From: CAZKUN01 sp964555935
GTDB lineage: Bacteria; Armatimonadota; Zipacnadia; Zipacnadales; VGFC01
Length of the DNA stretch: 22,506 bases
NCBI GenBank assembly: GCA_964555935.1
Contig: CAZKUN010000152.1
Coordinates: 1 to 22,506, forward strand
Direction: 5' to 3'
In this document: in pieces, positions 1 to 8,599 of the stretch
Numbering within the stretch: position 1 is the first letter of the stretch
Layout of the letters: each line of letters starts with the position of its first letter
Notes under the pieces: model-generated
Seen by the model: the letters and a program-made list of their open reading frames with translations, nothing else
What the model was told of the DNA's origin: nothing
The model's database searches: none
Position numbers and translations under genes: made by a program

Positions 1-2
1 TG

Positions 3-170
3 CTGTTCGGCAATGGCCTTCCGGAGTACGACCCGGGCGGGGCCGTCGCGACGGTTGTCCCTCCGAGAAAGTCCGTCCAGCCCTGGAATTGGGGCTTTCG
101 CACCTACGCAGATCAGTATTGGGACCTCACGCCCCGCCACCGCCGCCCCGTGTCAGCTCCCGCCCACTGA
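3..170 (+). CDS. C-terminal end of an unidentified protein (partial)
   Basis: An open frame enters from the left edge and ends at TGA 168-170, giving 55 residues. The first 43 or so look like real protein, with aromatic-rich stretches such as PWNWGFRTY and DQYWDL. No family is recognisable from so short a tail. The last ten residues are basic and proline-rich and are encoded by DNA (135-165) that recurs at 15701-15731. The natural C-terminus may therefore have been replaced or extended by a repeat. The next gene on this strand starts 526 bp downstream. Confidence 0.4.
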   Translation: MFGNGLPEYDPGGAVATVVPPRKSVQPWNWGFRTYADQYWDLTPRHRRPVSAPAH

Positions 171-179
171 GCGTGGTGG

Positions 180-290
180 CCAGTGACCGCCCCACTACCC
201 AACTAGCCACCGTCGCGCGAGTGGTTCGATCTTGTCTCTTCCATGCCATCAACCCGAGCCAGACCCGCGGCGTATGCCGGGTCTGACGAG
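180..290 (+). repeat. Dispersed intergenic repeat, copy A (hairpin type 1)
   Basis: Starts with CCAGTGACCGCCCCAC, 10 nt after the stop at 170. It continues into the core shared by all six copies (210-257: CCGTCGCG, GGTTCG, TCTCTTCCAT, then ATCAA). It ends in a hairpin: outer stem CAGACC 260-265 with GGTCTG 280-285, 5' bulge CG 266-267, inner stem CGGC 268-271 with GCCG 276-279, loop GTAT 272-275. The stem sequence differs from the other copies but pairing is kept. Confidence 0.75.
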
Positions 291-362
291 CCAGCCGCTG
301 CTGGGTTGGAGGATACGGGATGCGGCCCAAAGCTCCGCCCCGGTACACGGGGCTCGGCTCGC

Positions 363-569
363 GTGATCGGTACGTGCGCCGAGAACGACGACAGTCGCCG
401 ATGCTCTGACTCTGGGCAACACGAAGATACACACGTCGAGGAGAGCGTAGGAGGCAAGTTGCTGGGCCAAGCGGAAGTGCTCGGCGAGGTTCCGATGGAT
501 GATCTTAGAGGCGCCCAACCTGGGGGCGGAGTGCGACGCGCGCTTCCGCGACAGCGACGTACCGATCAC
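363..569. repeat. 13-bp perfect inverted repeat bounding a 207-bp non-coding segment
   Basis: GTGATCGGTACGT at 363-375 is the exact reverse complement of ACGTACCGATCAC at 557-569. The 181 bp between them contain no convincing gene. No direct duplication flanks the outer ends. The pair could mark a small non-autonomous element, or it could be chance or a binding site. The rest of the 171-695 gap holds repeat copy A and a 5+5 bp palindrome (ACGCC/GGCGT, 571-582), and nothing else I can name. Confidence 0.4.
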
Positions 570-695
570 AACGCCAAGGCGTCCCTGAGCACAGAGCGAT
601 CGGTCTCCGAGCGCCTGGTCGGCGTCCGGGCACGCGCGCTCGCCATCACGTCCCGACGTCGATGACGCAGTGATGCACGGAGAGGTCGACTGACA

Positions 696-3227
696 ATGAC
701 TCGGCGAGCGATCTTCGGCTCACTACTGACCCCGCTGGCCGTTGGGTTGCTGCCACGCTTTGCATGCGCGCAGGAACCACCGTCCATTCGGAAGGTCGGT
801 GGCTTCCGCTGCATCGACCTGCGTCCCTTCCGAAACGACTCGACCTACGACCTGTACGAGATCGGCTACTTCTCCTACGCCGGCTTCGGCATGGACATCT
901 GGAAGCGAAATGGCGTCCCGTTCTGGTACCCGCGAGAGACAGGCTGCATTCGCGTCGCGGGCCCGGATTGGCGCCCCGCAGTGACGGACGTGCTCTCTTC
1001 CCCACGCCTCGGGGCGGTGGCGGCGGCCGACAATCAGCAACCAGGCAACGGGGCGATCTCCTTTGCCAACGACGCCGACGCGGCGACCTACTGGTACGCA
1101 GGTGAGGGGCGCCCGGACGGGAAGCTCTGGATCACCTGGCCCGATGCCGCGCGGGTTGAGCGCATCCGGTTCCTGGGCTGGGCCACGCCGCGCCACGCGC
1201 CCAAGGACTACTCAGTCGGTCTGATCCTCCCCGACGAGGCATGGAGGGAAATCGAGCGCGTCGACAACGAGACGCGGATGGGCGAGTGGATCGAGTTCCA
1301 GATACAGCCCGCGATGGCCCGCGGGGTGTATGTCGATGTGCGCTCCACGGTCGAGGCCCAACACGGCCCGGTCATCTACGAACTCCAGGCCCGCGGCGAA
1401 CCCCAGCCGCCGGCGGACGGGCCGGCCCACGGACCGGAGGTTGTAATCCCCCTATTCGATACGCCGGCCGAGGAGTTCTTCTGCCTCGGGCAGGTCGGCG
1501 GCGGCTTCCGGTCAGACTACGACCGCCCGACGACGGTGGGTGAATACGTCGTGGCGTACGCCGACGGGGAGTCTGAGACGATCCCACTGGTCGCGGGCCT
1601 CAATGTGGCCGAGGAGCATTACGGCTCCTTTGTCCCGGAAGCCACCTTCGCCTTCGGATTCCGCGATCGGACGGCGGAGGAGACAGGCGACACGGATTCG
1701 TTGCGCTACCACCTCGATGAGCTTCTGCCGGTCGGCCCCAAACTCCAGCTCCTCCTCGGCCAGCACCGCCTGGGTCGCCCCGGTCAGCCTATCCGTTCGC
1801 TGACCTTCCGCTGCGCTGATCCGGCGGCATCCCTCGTGCTGGCCGGCCTGACCCTCCGGGAGTCGGGCCCGCGGCCGAACGCCCTGGTCTACGGCGGGAA
1901 ACAGATCCGCCCATACCCCAGGGACACGCCGCGTGCCAAGCCCTCGCCCTCGCAGCGTATGGCCGACCGTCGCCGGACCATCTCCCTCGACGGCCGATGG
2001 CGCTACCAGACCGATCCGGGCAACCTCGGGGTCCGGGAGGGCTACTTCGCGCCGGAGCACGACGTGTCCGGCTGGCCCGCTATGCCGATGCCGTCGCAGT
2101 GGTACGTGCATGGACTCGACTACCATGGCGTGGTGTGGTTCCGCCGCACATTCGAAGTGCCGGCCTCCTTCGAGGGCCAAGTGCTCGAACTCCGCTTCGG
2201 CGCCGTGGACTACGACGCTCGCGTCTGGGTCAACGGGCAGTACGTTGGCCGACACGTCGGCGCTTTCTCGAGCTTCACGCTCGACACCACCAGCGCGATC
2301 CGCAAGGGCGCTCGCAACACGATCGCGGTCCGCGTGGACAGCCCCGTCGACCCCGGCATCCGCGCCCTAAAGACCCTCGTCAAGGGCAACAGCATGGACG
2401 ACATCTGCATGCCCTACAACCAGGAGGGGTGCATGGGTGGGATCTACCGACCGGTGCAGCTTGCCGGCCGGGGCGAGGTGGGCGTGGCCGACGTGTGGAC
2501 GGCCAGTTCAGTGAGCCGTGATCTGCTCGGGGCCACCGTGAGCGTCAGGGCCGAGATGGATCCCGCGCCAGGCGCCGAGGGCGAGGCGGAGGTGCGCGCG
2601 AGACTCACCGAACCGCGGACAGGGCGCTCGCGGCCACGCGTCTTCGAGACTCGCCAATCGGTGACCCTCGGCAACCGGGCGCCGATCGAGTTGGCGCTGA
2701 CCATTCCCGAGCCCAAGCTGTGGTACCCCTGGGACCAGGGGACGCCGCACCTGCACGTTCTGGAGCTCGAGGTCTGGCGGGGCGACGAGCAACTCGACCG
2801 TCACGTGTCCCGAGTCGGCGTCAGGGAGATCACCTTCGACGCCGCAAAGAGCTGCGTCCATGTGAACCACCACAGGACCTTCCTCAAGGGCATGCTGAAC
2901 GACGACGTGCACTGGATGTCCCTCATGGACCGCACGGGATACCGCCAGCGCGTCGAGCTGCAGCGGCGAGCGAATCTGAACCTGGTCCGCATGGTTGGGC
3001 ACCAGTCCTCGCCGGACATGTACGATCTGTGCGATGAGTTGGGGATGATGATCTGGCAGGAGATGCCCCTGCAGTGGCAGTACTCGTCTGCCCCGCCTGT
3101 CCGCGACGACATTGTCCGCGTGGTGACTGAGACGGTCACCCAGTGCCGCGGCCACGCCTCGGTCATCGGCTGGTCCGCGTGGAACGAGGGGGCCAGGGAG
3201 AGTTCAGCGACCAACTCGTATCCTTGA
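696..3227 (+). CDS. Secreted glycoside hydrolase family 2 protein, N-terminal part (frameshifted)
   Basis: Start ATG 696 has GGAGAGG at 679-685. Residues 1-25 are a signal peptide with a twin-arginine-like start (MTRRAIFGS) and an AxA-type site before QEPPS, so Tat export is possible. Residues about 100-235 resemble a discoidin (F5/8 type C) binding domain, and 250-405 form another beta-sandwich. Residues 429-580 are the GH2 sugar-binding jelly roll (SLDGRWRYQ, WFRRTFEVP, RVWVNGQYVG, GGIYRPVQL), followed by an Ig-like domain. The TIM barrel begins near 715 (FLKGMLNDD, LNLVRMVGH, MIWQEMPLQW). The acid/base motif SAWNEG places the catalytic Glu at residue 831. The frame breaks directly after it, in the G run 3188-3192, and ends at TGA 3227. 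This piece therefore lacks the nucleophile and is inactive alone. The family includes beta-galactosidases, glucuronidases and mannosidases; specificity is unclear. Confidence 0.85.
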   Translation: MTRRAIFGSLLTPLAVGLLPRFACAQEPPSIRKVGGFRCIDLRPFRNDSTYDLYEIGYFSYAGFGMDIWKRNGVPFWYPRETGCIRVAGPDWRPAVTDVLSSPRLGAVAAADNQQPGNGAISFANDADAATYWYAGEGRPDGKLWITWPDAARVERIRFLGWATPRHAPKDYSVGLILPDEAWREIERVDNETRMGEWIEFQIQPAMARGVYVDVRSTVEAQHGPVIYELQARGEPQPPADGPAHGPEVVIPLFDTPAEEFFCLGQVGGGFRSDYDRPTTVGEYVVAYADGESETIPLVAGLNVAEEHYGSFVPEATFAFGFRDRTAEETGDTDSLRYHLDELLPVGPKLQLLLGQHRLGRPGQPIRSLTFRCADPAASLVLAGLTLRESGPRPNALVYGGKQIRPYPRDTPRAKPSPSQRMADRRRTISLDGRWRYQTDPGNLGVREGYFAPEHDVSGWPAMPMPSQWYVHGLDYHGVVWFRRTFEVPASFEGQVLELRFGAVDYDARVWVNGQYVGRHVGAFSSFTLDTTSAIRKGARNTIAVRVDSPVDPGIRALKTLVKGNSMDDICMPYNQEGCMGGIYRPVQLAGRGEVGVADVWTASSVSRDLLGATVSVRAEMDPAPGAEGEAEVRARLTEPRTGRSRPRVFETRQSVTLGNRAPIELALTIPEPKLWYPWDQGTPHLHVLELEVWRGDEQLDRHVSRVGVREITFDAAKSCVHVNHHRTFLKGMLNDDVHWMSLMDRTGYRQRVELQRRANLNLVRMVGHQSSPDMYDLCDELGMMIWQEMPLQWQYSSAPPVRDDIVRVVTETVTQCRGHASVIGWSAWNEGARESSATNSYP

Positions 3228-4546
3228 TGCAGGATCTCGACCCCACTCGGCCCCTCACGAAGGCCTCCGGAGGCGGGGGCTTCGACGTCCACATCTACCC
3301 GAATCTAGGCAGCAACCTCTCGCGCCACACGCCTCTGTGGACGGGAATCCGGCTCGGATTCGTGAGCGAAGTGGGGGCCTACGGCCTCTCCTCGCTGGAC
3401 GAAATGCGCGAGATCCTCGGCGACGACCTCTTCCCCTTCGACACGGCGAGTTACTACTGGGAGACCTTCAACTCATACCGTTACAACGACGGCCCCGTCT
3501 TCACCGATGCGCCGGCCGCCGCCGACTGGCCAACCGAACGCGTGCGCGAGTGGATGCTCGACAGGATAGAGCCCAGCGAGCGGTGGCTATCGCAGTTCAT
3601 GAAGTTCATGTTCGAGAACTTCCGGGCGCAGCGTTTCGACCCGACCACGGCGGCCATCCACTGTCGGTTCGACGACCCGTTGCCCACGGCGTTCCTCGGC
3701 ATCGTCAACTTCAACGGCCGCCCGCGCCAGGCGTATGACTCCGTGCGGGAAGCCTGCCAGCCGGTGCTGCCAATCCTCTTCCTGAGCTACACGGGCGCAC
3801 AGGACATCCGGGTGGTCAACGACTACTGGTTCCAGGGCTGGGAGGATTGCCTGCTCGAGTATGAGCTGCGGTCGAGGGACGGGGAGGTCTTCCTGCGAGG
3901 AGAGCGACGCTTCGATCTGCCACCGGACGCCACGGTGAGCGTGATCCCAGGCGAGGAGATCGGCGACATCTTCGCGCGCCCGGGCTTCCTGGCCGATCTG
4001 CGGGTGCGCGACCAGAGTGGTGCGGTTCTGTCGGAGAACCACTACGATCTGACCGATGCGGAAGTGCGGGCGTCTGTTGAGACCGTCTACCCCGTGCCGC
4101 CGACGGCTCCCTACGGGGCGCAACTAATCCCAGCCGACGACCTCACCGATTGCGAGGGGACGGGACGGCGTTCGGCGGGAGAGGGCACGTACAGCAACAC
4201 GTTGCTGGCGATCGGCGACGCGAGAGAGGAGGCCAGCGCGGGCTTCGCGGTCCGGGTCACGGAGCCCGGCGAGTACCTGGTCCGGGCGAGCGCGAGCACC
4301 GGGCAGCCGCTTCGCGCGGGACGGCTCCTCATTGACGGTCAGCCGGCGGAGCTTGAGAGCTACCCCTACATCGACATGAACGCCGGGATCACGCGCCTCC
4401 CCTACTCCACGCACGGCCTCTCCTGGCGACCGGGTTGGAGGGTATCCCTCTCCGCCGGCGAGCACGGGGCCGAGTTCCGCTGGGCCCCGGATGAAGACCA
4501 GAACCCATGGCTCCTGGATGCGGTGGCCGTCCAGCGGCGTCGGTGA
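3143..4546 (+). CDS. Glycoside hydrolase family 2 protein, C-terminal part (frameshifted)
   Basis: This is the continuation of the GH2 enzyme in the next frame. Homologous sequence begins near 3193 (GGQGEFSDQLVSLMQDLDP); upstream residues are a shadow of the first part. Adding one G to the 3188-3192 run joins both frames into about 1283 residues reading WNEGGQGEFSD. The nucleophile is the Glu at codon 3368-3370 in GFVSEVGAYG, the usual SE-x-G context of GH2. A beta-sandwich follows the barrel. The last 130 or so residues (from about 4150) look like a CBM6/35-type carbohydrate-binding domain (GEYLVRASAS, LLIDGQPAELESYPY, LDAVAVQ). An ATG at 3227 overlaps the upstream TGA (TGATG) and could allow re-initiation, but the product would lack the acid/base residue. 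Translated separately, neither piece could form the active site alone. Confidence 0.75.
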   Translation: MPRPRLGHRLVRVERGGQGEFSDQLVSLMQDLDPTRPLTKASGGGGFDVHIYPNLGSNLSRHTPLWTGIRLGFVSEVGAYGLSSLDEMREILGDDLFPFDTASYYWETFNSYRYNDGPVFTDAPAAADWPTERVREWMLDRIEPSERWLSQFMKFMFENFRAQRFDPTTAAIHCRFDDPLPTAFLGIVNFNGRPRQAYDSVREACQPVLPILFLSYTGAQDIRVVNDYWFQGWEDCLLEYELRSRDGEVFLRGERRFDLPPDATVSVIPGEEIGDIFARPGFLADLRVRDQSGAVLSENHYDLTDAEVRASVETVYPVPPTAPYGAQLIPADDLTDCEGTGRRSAGEGTYSNTLLAIGDAREEASAGFAVRVTEPGEYLVRASASTGQPLRAGRLLIDGQPAELESYPYIDMNAGITRLPYSTHGLSWRPGWRVSLSAGEHGAEFRWAPDEDQNPWLLDAVAVQRRR

Positions 4547-4553
4547 GGTCGCG

Positions 4554-4573
4554 GGCCAGCCCAAACGCTGGCC
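4554..4573 (+). terminator. Hairpin just after the GH2 gene
   Basis: GGCCAGC 4554-4560 pairs with GCTGGCC 4567-4573 around the 6-nt loop CCAAAC, starting 8 nt after the GH2 stop. The 7-bp GC-rich stem is suited to termination, but no T tract follows. It may instead be a 3'-end stabilising hairpin or an intrinsic terminator lacking the U tract. The remainder of the 4547-4933 gap holds repeat copy B and no gene. Confidence 0.45.
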
Positions 4574-4679
4574 GAGCAGGTCCCTCCATCTTCTTCCTGC
4601 CCCTCGCACAGACTCCGTCCGCCACAAAATCTGGGGGCCGGACGCCCAGGCCCGAGCTAGTCCGACCACCCACACAACA

Positions 4680-4800
4680 GCCCCACCACCCAACTATTCG
4701 CTGTCGCGTGAGCGGTTCGCTCTCATCTCTTCCATTGTCGGCAATTCCGAGAGGGGGAACCAACGACGCACGTCGCGTTCCCTGAGCAATGCGCCCAGTG
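4680..4800 (+). repeat. Dispersed intergenic repeat, copy B (hairpin type 1)
   Basis: Begins with CCCCACCACCCAAC and carries the core at 4700-4752. It ends in a hairpin: outer GGAACC 4756-4761 with CGTTCC 4776-4781 (innermost pair mismatched), bulge AA 4762-4763, inner CGAC 4764-4767 with GTCG 4772-4775, loop GCAC. It lies between the convergent GH2 (+) and glycosidase-esterase (-) genes, about 134 nt beyond the GH2 stop. Confidence 0.75.
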
Positions 4801-4933
4801 ACTGGCCCGCCGCTCGAGCACCCTCTCCTTTCGCGAGTGAGAGCCGTCTCGGCTGGCGGCGACACGACACTGCTCGTGTGGGAGTGGTCGAGGCGGGCCT
4901 CATCAGGCTCCGCGAAGGTGCGCGGCGGCAGAC

Positions 4934-7900
4934 TCACGGCCTCACTGCCGCGGCGCCGAATGCGTAGACCCGTACGGTGTGGTCATCGCCCTCGGGCCAC
5001 GTCTCCTCGAGCAGCGTGACGCGTACCGTGTGACGACCCGCGCCGAGGCCCCGGAAGAGCAGCCCCGAACTGAGGATGTCGCCGCCGAACCAGCCGTGAA
5101 TCTTGGCCGACTCCCCGTCGTCGACTGTCACCTCCGCCACACCCGTGCAGGCGTCGGTCCGGTTTGTGTAGACCGTCAGCACATCCCCATCGATCTCAAG
5201 CTCCAACACGCTGCCCGGCTGGCTAGCGGCCCACCACTTGCCGCGCCAGTCACCGTCCTCGACCTCCCAGCCGTCGGCGCGTCTGAGGGCGGCCTTGCCG
5301 GCCTCATGGAGGACCACTTGCTCGAACGCATCGGTGTGGAGCGGGTCGGGCGCCGCCGCGACGGTGGCGAGATCTGGGGCCGCCGGCAGATTGGCCAGCA
5401 CCTTCTCCAGGTGGTGGATGACGAGGTCGGCCGCCAGCCGGTGTCCGGCGTCATTGGGATGGACGGTGTCGGCCAGGATGCTCTCCCAGGTGAGACGCCC
5501 GGCCTCGATCTCGGTCCAGACCGCATCACGGAAGCTGATCGCGGGCAGACCGTAGTGCTCGCCGACCGGGATCTGCGCCGCCTGAACGTTCCGGGCCTGT
5601 TCCTCGTGATGGTGAACCATGAAGAGCATCAGGTTGGCGGGCGAATTGGGCTGGGTCAGGATCTGACGAGTGAGGCCCTCAATGGAGTCCGCGCAGGCCT
5701 GGTCCGCCCCGTCATTGACCGCGAACTCCGTGATGACGAAGTCGGGTTGACGGCTCAGCAGATCGCGCTGAGCGCGGAGGGCACCGTAGATCGATCCCGT
5801 GCCCCCAATGCCCGCGTTGACGAACTCGATACGCGCCTCGGGGAAGGTAGTGCGCCACCAATCGGCCACAAGCGAGCCGTAACTCCTCTCCCACGAGCTG
5901 GCCCCCGCTCCGCCTGTGATCGAACCGCCGATGACACCAATGATGATGTCCTCACCGCGGCGGGCTTTGGCGAGAACATGTTGCAGGCGAGCGTGGTCGC
6001 CCTCGCTGATGAGAGCAGTCTGGTAAAGAGCATCGGCACTTGGCCCACTCCCGGCGATGCGTTGCGGCAGGTCGAGGTCGCCGGGCGGAAGGGCCGTGAC
6101 AGCGTATATGGATCGCGGCTGCATTGTGAGGGCGCCCCCGCCGTCTGCGAGCTTCAGCGGCGCGTGCGCCACGATGCCCGTGGGCTTTGGCCCGGTGACG
6201 GAGAGCACGCTGAGGACGTCGGCTTGCGTCACGTCGCCAAGCGTGAGCGTTAGTTGTTTGGGCTCGAAGCCATCGTTGACGATCAGGAGCGTCACGTCGC
6301 CATCGGGTGAGCGCAGGCAGGTCGAGAAGACGCGCTGGGTGTCGTCCTCATCGCGGGCGCCATCAACGGTGGAGCGTAGGACATCCCAACCGGAGTGGAT
6401 GTAACGGGCGAGCAGCGCCTGCGGGAAGAAGACAGGCGCGTGAATCTGCGTGCTGCCATCGGGCCCGCGCAGGAGCGGTCGGAAGCAGTCCCACCGATCG
6501 GAAGGCTCAACGCGGCCCCAATTCCAGCGAAGCTGGCCGTCCAGGCCGACGTTTACGTTCCGGACGAACTGCTCCGCCAAGCTGAGGCTGCCGGCGTAAA
6601 GGTCTTCCACCTCTCCGCCGGCGCTCGCGCCAAACTCCCCTTGGACAAGCCGGGGCTCGCGATCGAGGCGCTCGGATAGCAGGCGGTAGACTTCTGCGTA
6701 GTGGCGCTGACCCTCGGAGGGCTGGAAGCCAGGCACGTAGTCAAAACCGAACGTGTAGTTGTGATCCGAGATGACGTCGATGAGCCCGATGGCGTCGCCA
6801 TATCGCTCTACCTCCCCGGCGAGGCTGGCCGGTCCGCTGCAGAGCTCGGGGCCAATGATCTCGACATGGTCGCGGAGGCCATAGTGCCGAAGGGCGCGAT
6901 CCATGCCCGCGTAGAGTGCCCAGAAGCCAGGCCCGTAGCCACCCTTGGATATGGAGCCGTCGGGCTCGTTGATGATGGACACACCGCGGACGTTGTCCAT
7001 GCCTTCGTTCTTCTCGAGATGCATGATGAGCCCGGCGTAAGACTCACCGATCTCCTCTCCGCTGTAGACCAGCTCGTAGGCCCACTCGTCCCACTCGGCG
7101 TCCGGGTTGTCGCGGAGCGTGGGAGACATCCACCCGGTCTGGAATTTCCAGTTGCAGAGAAGGATGCGGATGCCGCTTTCGTTGAGACGCTGCCAGATGC
7201 GGATGGCCGCGGCGAGCTTGGGTTGGTCGAAGCGGAGGGCGCCGTTGTTGAGGGTGAAGGGGTCGTCGTTGTCATTCTCAGGTTCCCACTCGCCGAAGAC
7301 GACGGGCGCTCTGACCCACTCGCAGCCTGACCATTCGAGCAGGCCAACGAGCTCATCTAGCTCCTCCGTGGTGTAAGCGGGGACGCCGTCGTGCATGTAG
7401 ATGTTCCAGCCCATGCCCTCGCTGAACGTGTGGATGCGGGAGTTCTTGACGGTGATTGTCGCGTCGCCATTGGGCTCCTTCGGCCTGCCTGTGCGGGCTA
7501 GTCTGGCGAGCCGTCGGCCGATGGCGCTCTTGGGGTCAATGGGAGACAGATCGAACGTGAGCGTGCCGAAGTTCGTGGCTCTGTCCGTGGCGTTGCGGGC
7601 GAGAAAGCGCAACGTGTGTAGATCCGCAATGGCGCCGCCGAAGCCGGAGATCTGAAGCTCGGTGTGCGGCGCCTTATTCCCGTGGCTGAGATTGGGGGGA
7701 TTGGGGCCGCCATCAGACGCGGTGAAGAAGCGCGTAAACTCGGCAGGCTCAGCCGTGGTGCTGTAGAGCAAGTCGAAGTCGTAGAGGTTGCGCGTGCCGG
7801 TGTCACCACCGATCGTGACGGTGACGTTCTCCAGCGTGCGACCTTCGGTGTAGGCATCGGTGAGAGTGACATCGACGCTCGCCGATTGAGCGCCATCGGT

Positions 7901-8185
7901 CGGGATACCGATGCCGCCTATACGCAGCAGCGAGACGAAGTCCTCGGGCTCTCCCCACAGCGTCTCCGTATCGGACACGCGGACCATCCCCAGATCGTAG
8001 GCCGCTTGGAGCGTGTTGGCGTGAGTAATGAAGGTCTTCTCGTGGTCGCCCCTGATGCGCTCGACCGTGGCGCCGAGTGCCAGCGGGTCATCGTGACTGA
8101 AGCCCGGCTGTGCCTGGCCCCATATCGCGGGAGTGATGGCGATCAGGCCCAGGGCAGCGCTGATGCGCCCGGTGTGGGGTGTCAT
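4934..8185 (-). CDS. Secreted clan-A glycosidase fused to an SGNH/GDSL hydrolase
   Basis: Start ATG 8185 has AGGAAGG at 8191-8197. Residues 1-25 are a signal peptide ending GQA. Residues 30-225 are a beta-sandwich of discoidin-like character. Residues about 245-680 are a TIM-barrel glycosidase with beta-sandwich strands: Glu407 in IINEPDG is the likely acid/base and Glu517 in VQGEFGAS the likely nucleophile, as in clan GH-A (GH5/GH30/GH39 types). Residues about 745-930 are an SGNH hydrolase: Ser755 (GGSIT), Gly in block II (NAGIGGTGS), Asn824 (AVNDG), Asp906 and His909 (DTVHPNDAGH). Residues 950-1083 form a C-terminal beta-sandwich often paired with SGNH domains. One chain thus carries a glycosidase and a probable carbohydrate esterase, suggesting attack on an acylated polysaccharide. 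All catalytic residues are present. Exact GH family and substrate are not assignable here. Confidence 0.85.
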   Translation of the reverse strand: MTPHTGRISAALGLIAITPAIWGQAQPGFSHDDPLALGATVERIRGDHEKTFITHANTLQAAYDLGMVRVSDTETLWGEPEDFVSLLRIGGIGIPTDGAQSASVDVTLTDAYTEGRTLENVTVTIGGDTGTRNLYDFDLLYSTTAEPAEFTRFFTASDGGPNPPNLSHGNKAPHTELQISGFGGAIADLHTLRFLARNATDRATNFGTLTFDLSPIDPKSAIGRRLARLARTGRPKEPNGDATITVKNSRIHTFSEGMGWNIYMHDGVPAYTTEELDELVGLLEWSGCEWVRAPVVFGEWEPENDNDDPFTLNNGALRFDQPKLAAAIRIWQRLNESGIRILLCNWKFQTGWMSPTLRDNPDAEWDEWAYELVYSGEEIGESYAGLIMHLEKNEGMDNVRGVSIINEPDGSISKGGYGPGFWALYAGMDRALRHYGLRDHVEIIGPELCSGPASLAGEVERYGDAIGLIDVISDHNYTFGFDYVPGFQPSEGQRHYAEVYRLLSERLDREPRLVQGEFGASAGGEVEDLYAGSLSLAEQFVRNVNVGLDGQLRWNWGRVEPSDRWDCFRPLLRGPDGSTQIHAPVFFPQALLARYIHSGWDVLRSTVDGARDEDDTQRVFSTCLRSPDGDVTLLIVNDGFEPKQLTLTLGDVTQADVLSVLSVTGPKPTGIVAHAPLKLADGGGALTMQPRSIYAVTALPPGDLDLPQRIAGSGPSADALYQTALISEGDHARLQHVLAKARRGEDIIIGVIGGSITGGAGASSWERSYGSLVADWWRTTFPEARIEFVNAGIGGTGSIYGALRAQRDLLSRQPDFVITEFAVNDGADQACADSIEGLTRQILTQPNSPANLMLFMVHHHEEQARNVQAAQIPVGEHYGLPAISFRDAVWTEIEAGRLTWESILADTVHPNDAGHRLAADLVIHHLEKVLANLPAAPDLATVAAAPDPLHTDAFEQVVLHEAGKAALRRADGWEVEDGDWRGKWWAASQPGSVLELEIDGDVLTVYTNRTDACTGVAEVTVDDGESAKIHGWFGGDILSSGLLFRGLGAGRHTVRVTLLEETWPEGDDHTVRVYAFGAAAVRP

Positions 8186-8329
8186 GCTTGCCTTCCTCTT
8201 GGCGGGCTTGGCGACCCGGCTTTGGCTGAATGGTCGGGCGTTCGCCGCGGGACTTCCCTCACTGATTTCCAGCGACCTGCGCAGCTGAACGCGGCGTTAT
8301 CGTTCGCAGAAACTCCATCCCCCCTGAGA

Positions 8330-8425
8330 TCCCCGCCGTCGCGTGAGTGATTCGCTCCCATCTCTTCCATGGCGATCAATTCCGAAGAGGGAACCGACGA
8401 CGTATGTCGGGTCTCCGGTGAGCGG
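8330..8425 (+). repeat. Dispersed intergenic repeat, copy C (hairpin type 1)
   Basis: The core is at 8336-8387 (GCCGTCGCGTGAGTGATTCG, then CATCTCTTCCATGGCGATCA), the cleanest copy. The hairpin has inner CGAC 8398-8401 with GTCG 8406-8409, loop GTAT, bulge GA 8396-8397, outer ACC 8393-8395 with GGT 8410-8412, then a mismatch, a G-T pair and two more G-C pairs. It lies about 145 bp upstream of the minus-strand fusion gene. The rest of 8186-8599 holds no gene I can support. Confidence 0.75.
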
Positions 8426-8599
8426 CCCAGCTGAGGGTGTGCGACCGGCCGAACGGCCTGGCGGAAGGGCTCGGCTCCACGACGATCCTCCCGGGCGTCG
8501 AGGCACGGCCGTGACCCGATCAACACCATGCAATCGACGCGATGCAAGGCTTGATGTCGCGTGTTGGTCCACCTCGTGGCCCCCCCAGATCATGGGACG

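Noticed and set aside
180..290. Repeat copies as a CRISPR array
   Set aside because: Copies are kilobases apart, about 100 bp long and divergent, with no short regular spacers or cas genes.
243..665. 140-codon plus frame and a 106-codon minus frame upstream of the GH2 gene
   Set aside because: Both run through repeat copy A and the inverted repeat, have no ribosome site, and look compositionally like shadows.
3188..3194. Programmed -1 frameshift site in the GH2 gene
   Set aside because: The G run does not form a canonical slippery heptamer in the reading frame and no downstream structure was evident; a single-base loss or sequencing error is simpler.
4979..6253. 424-codon plus-strand frame within the glycosidase-SGNH gene
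   Set aside because: Antisense to the intact SGNH domain with all catalytic residues; no domain of its own.
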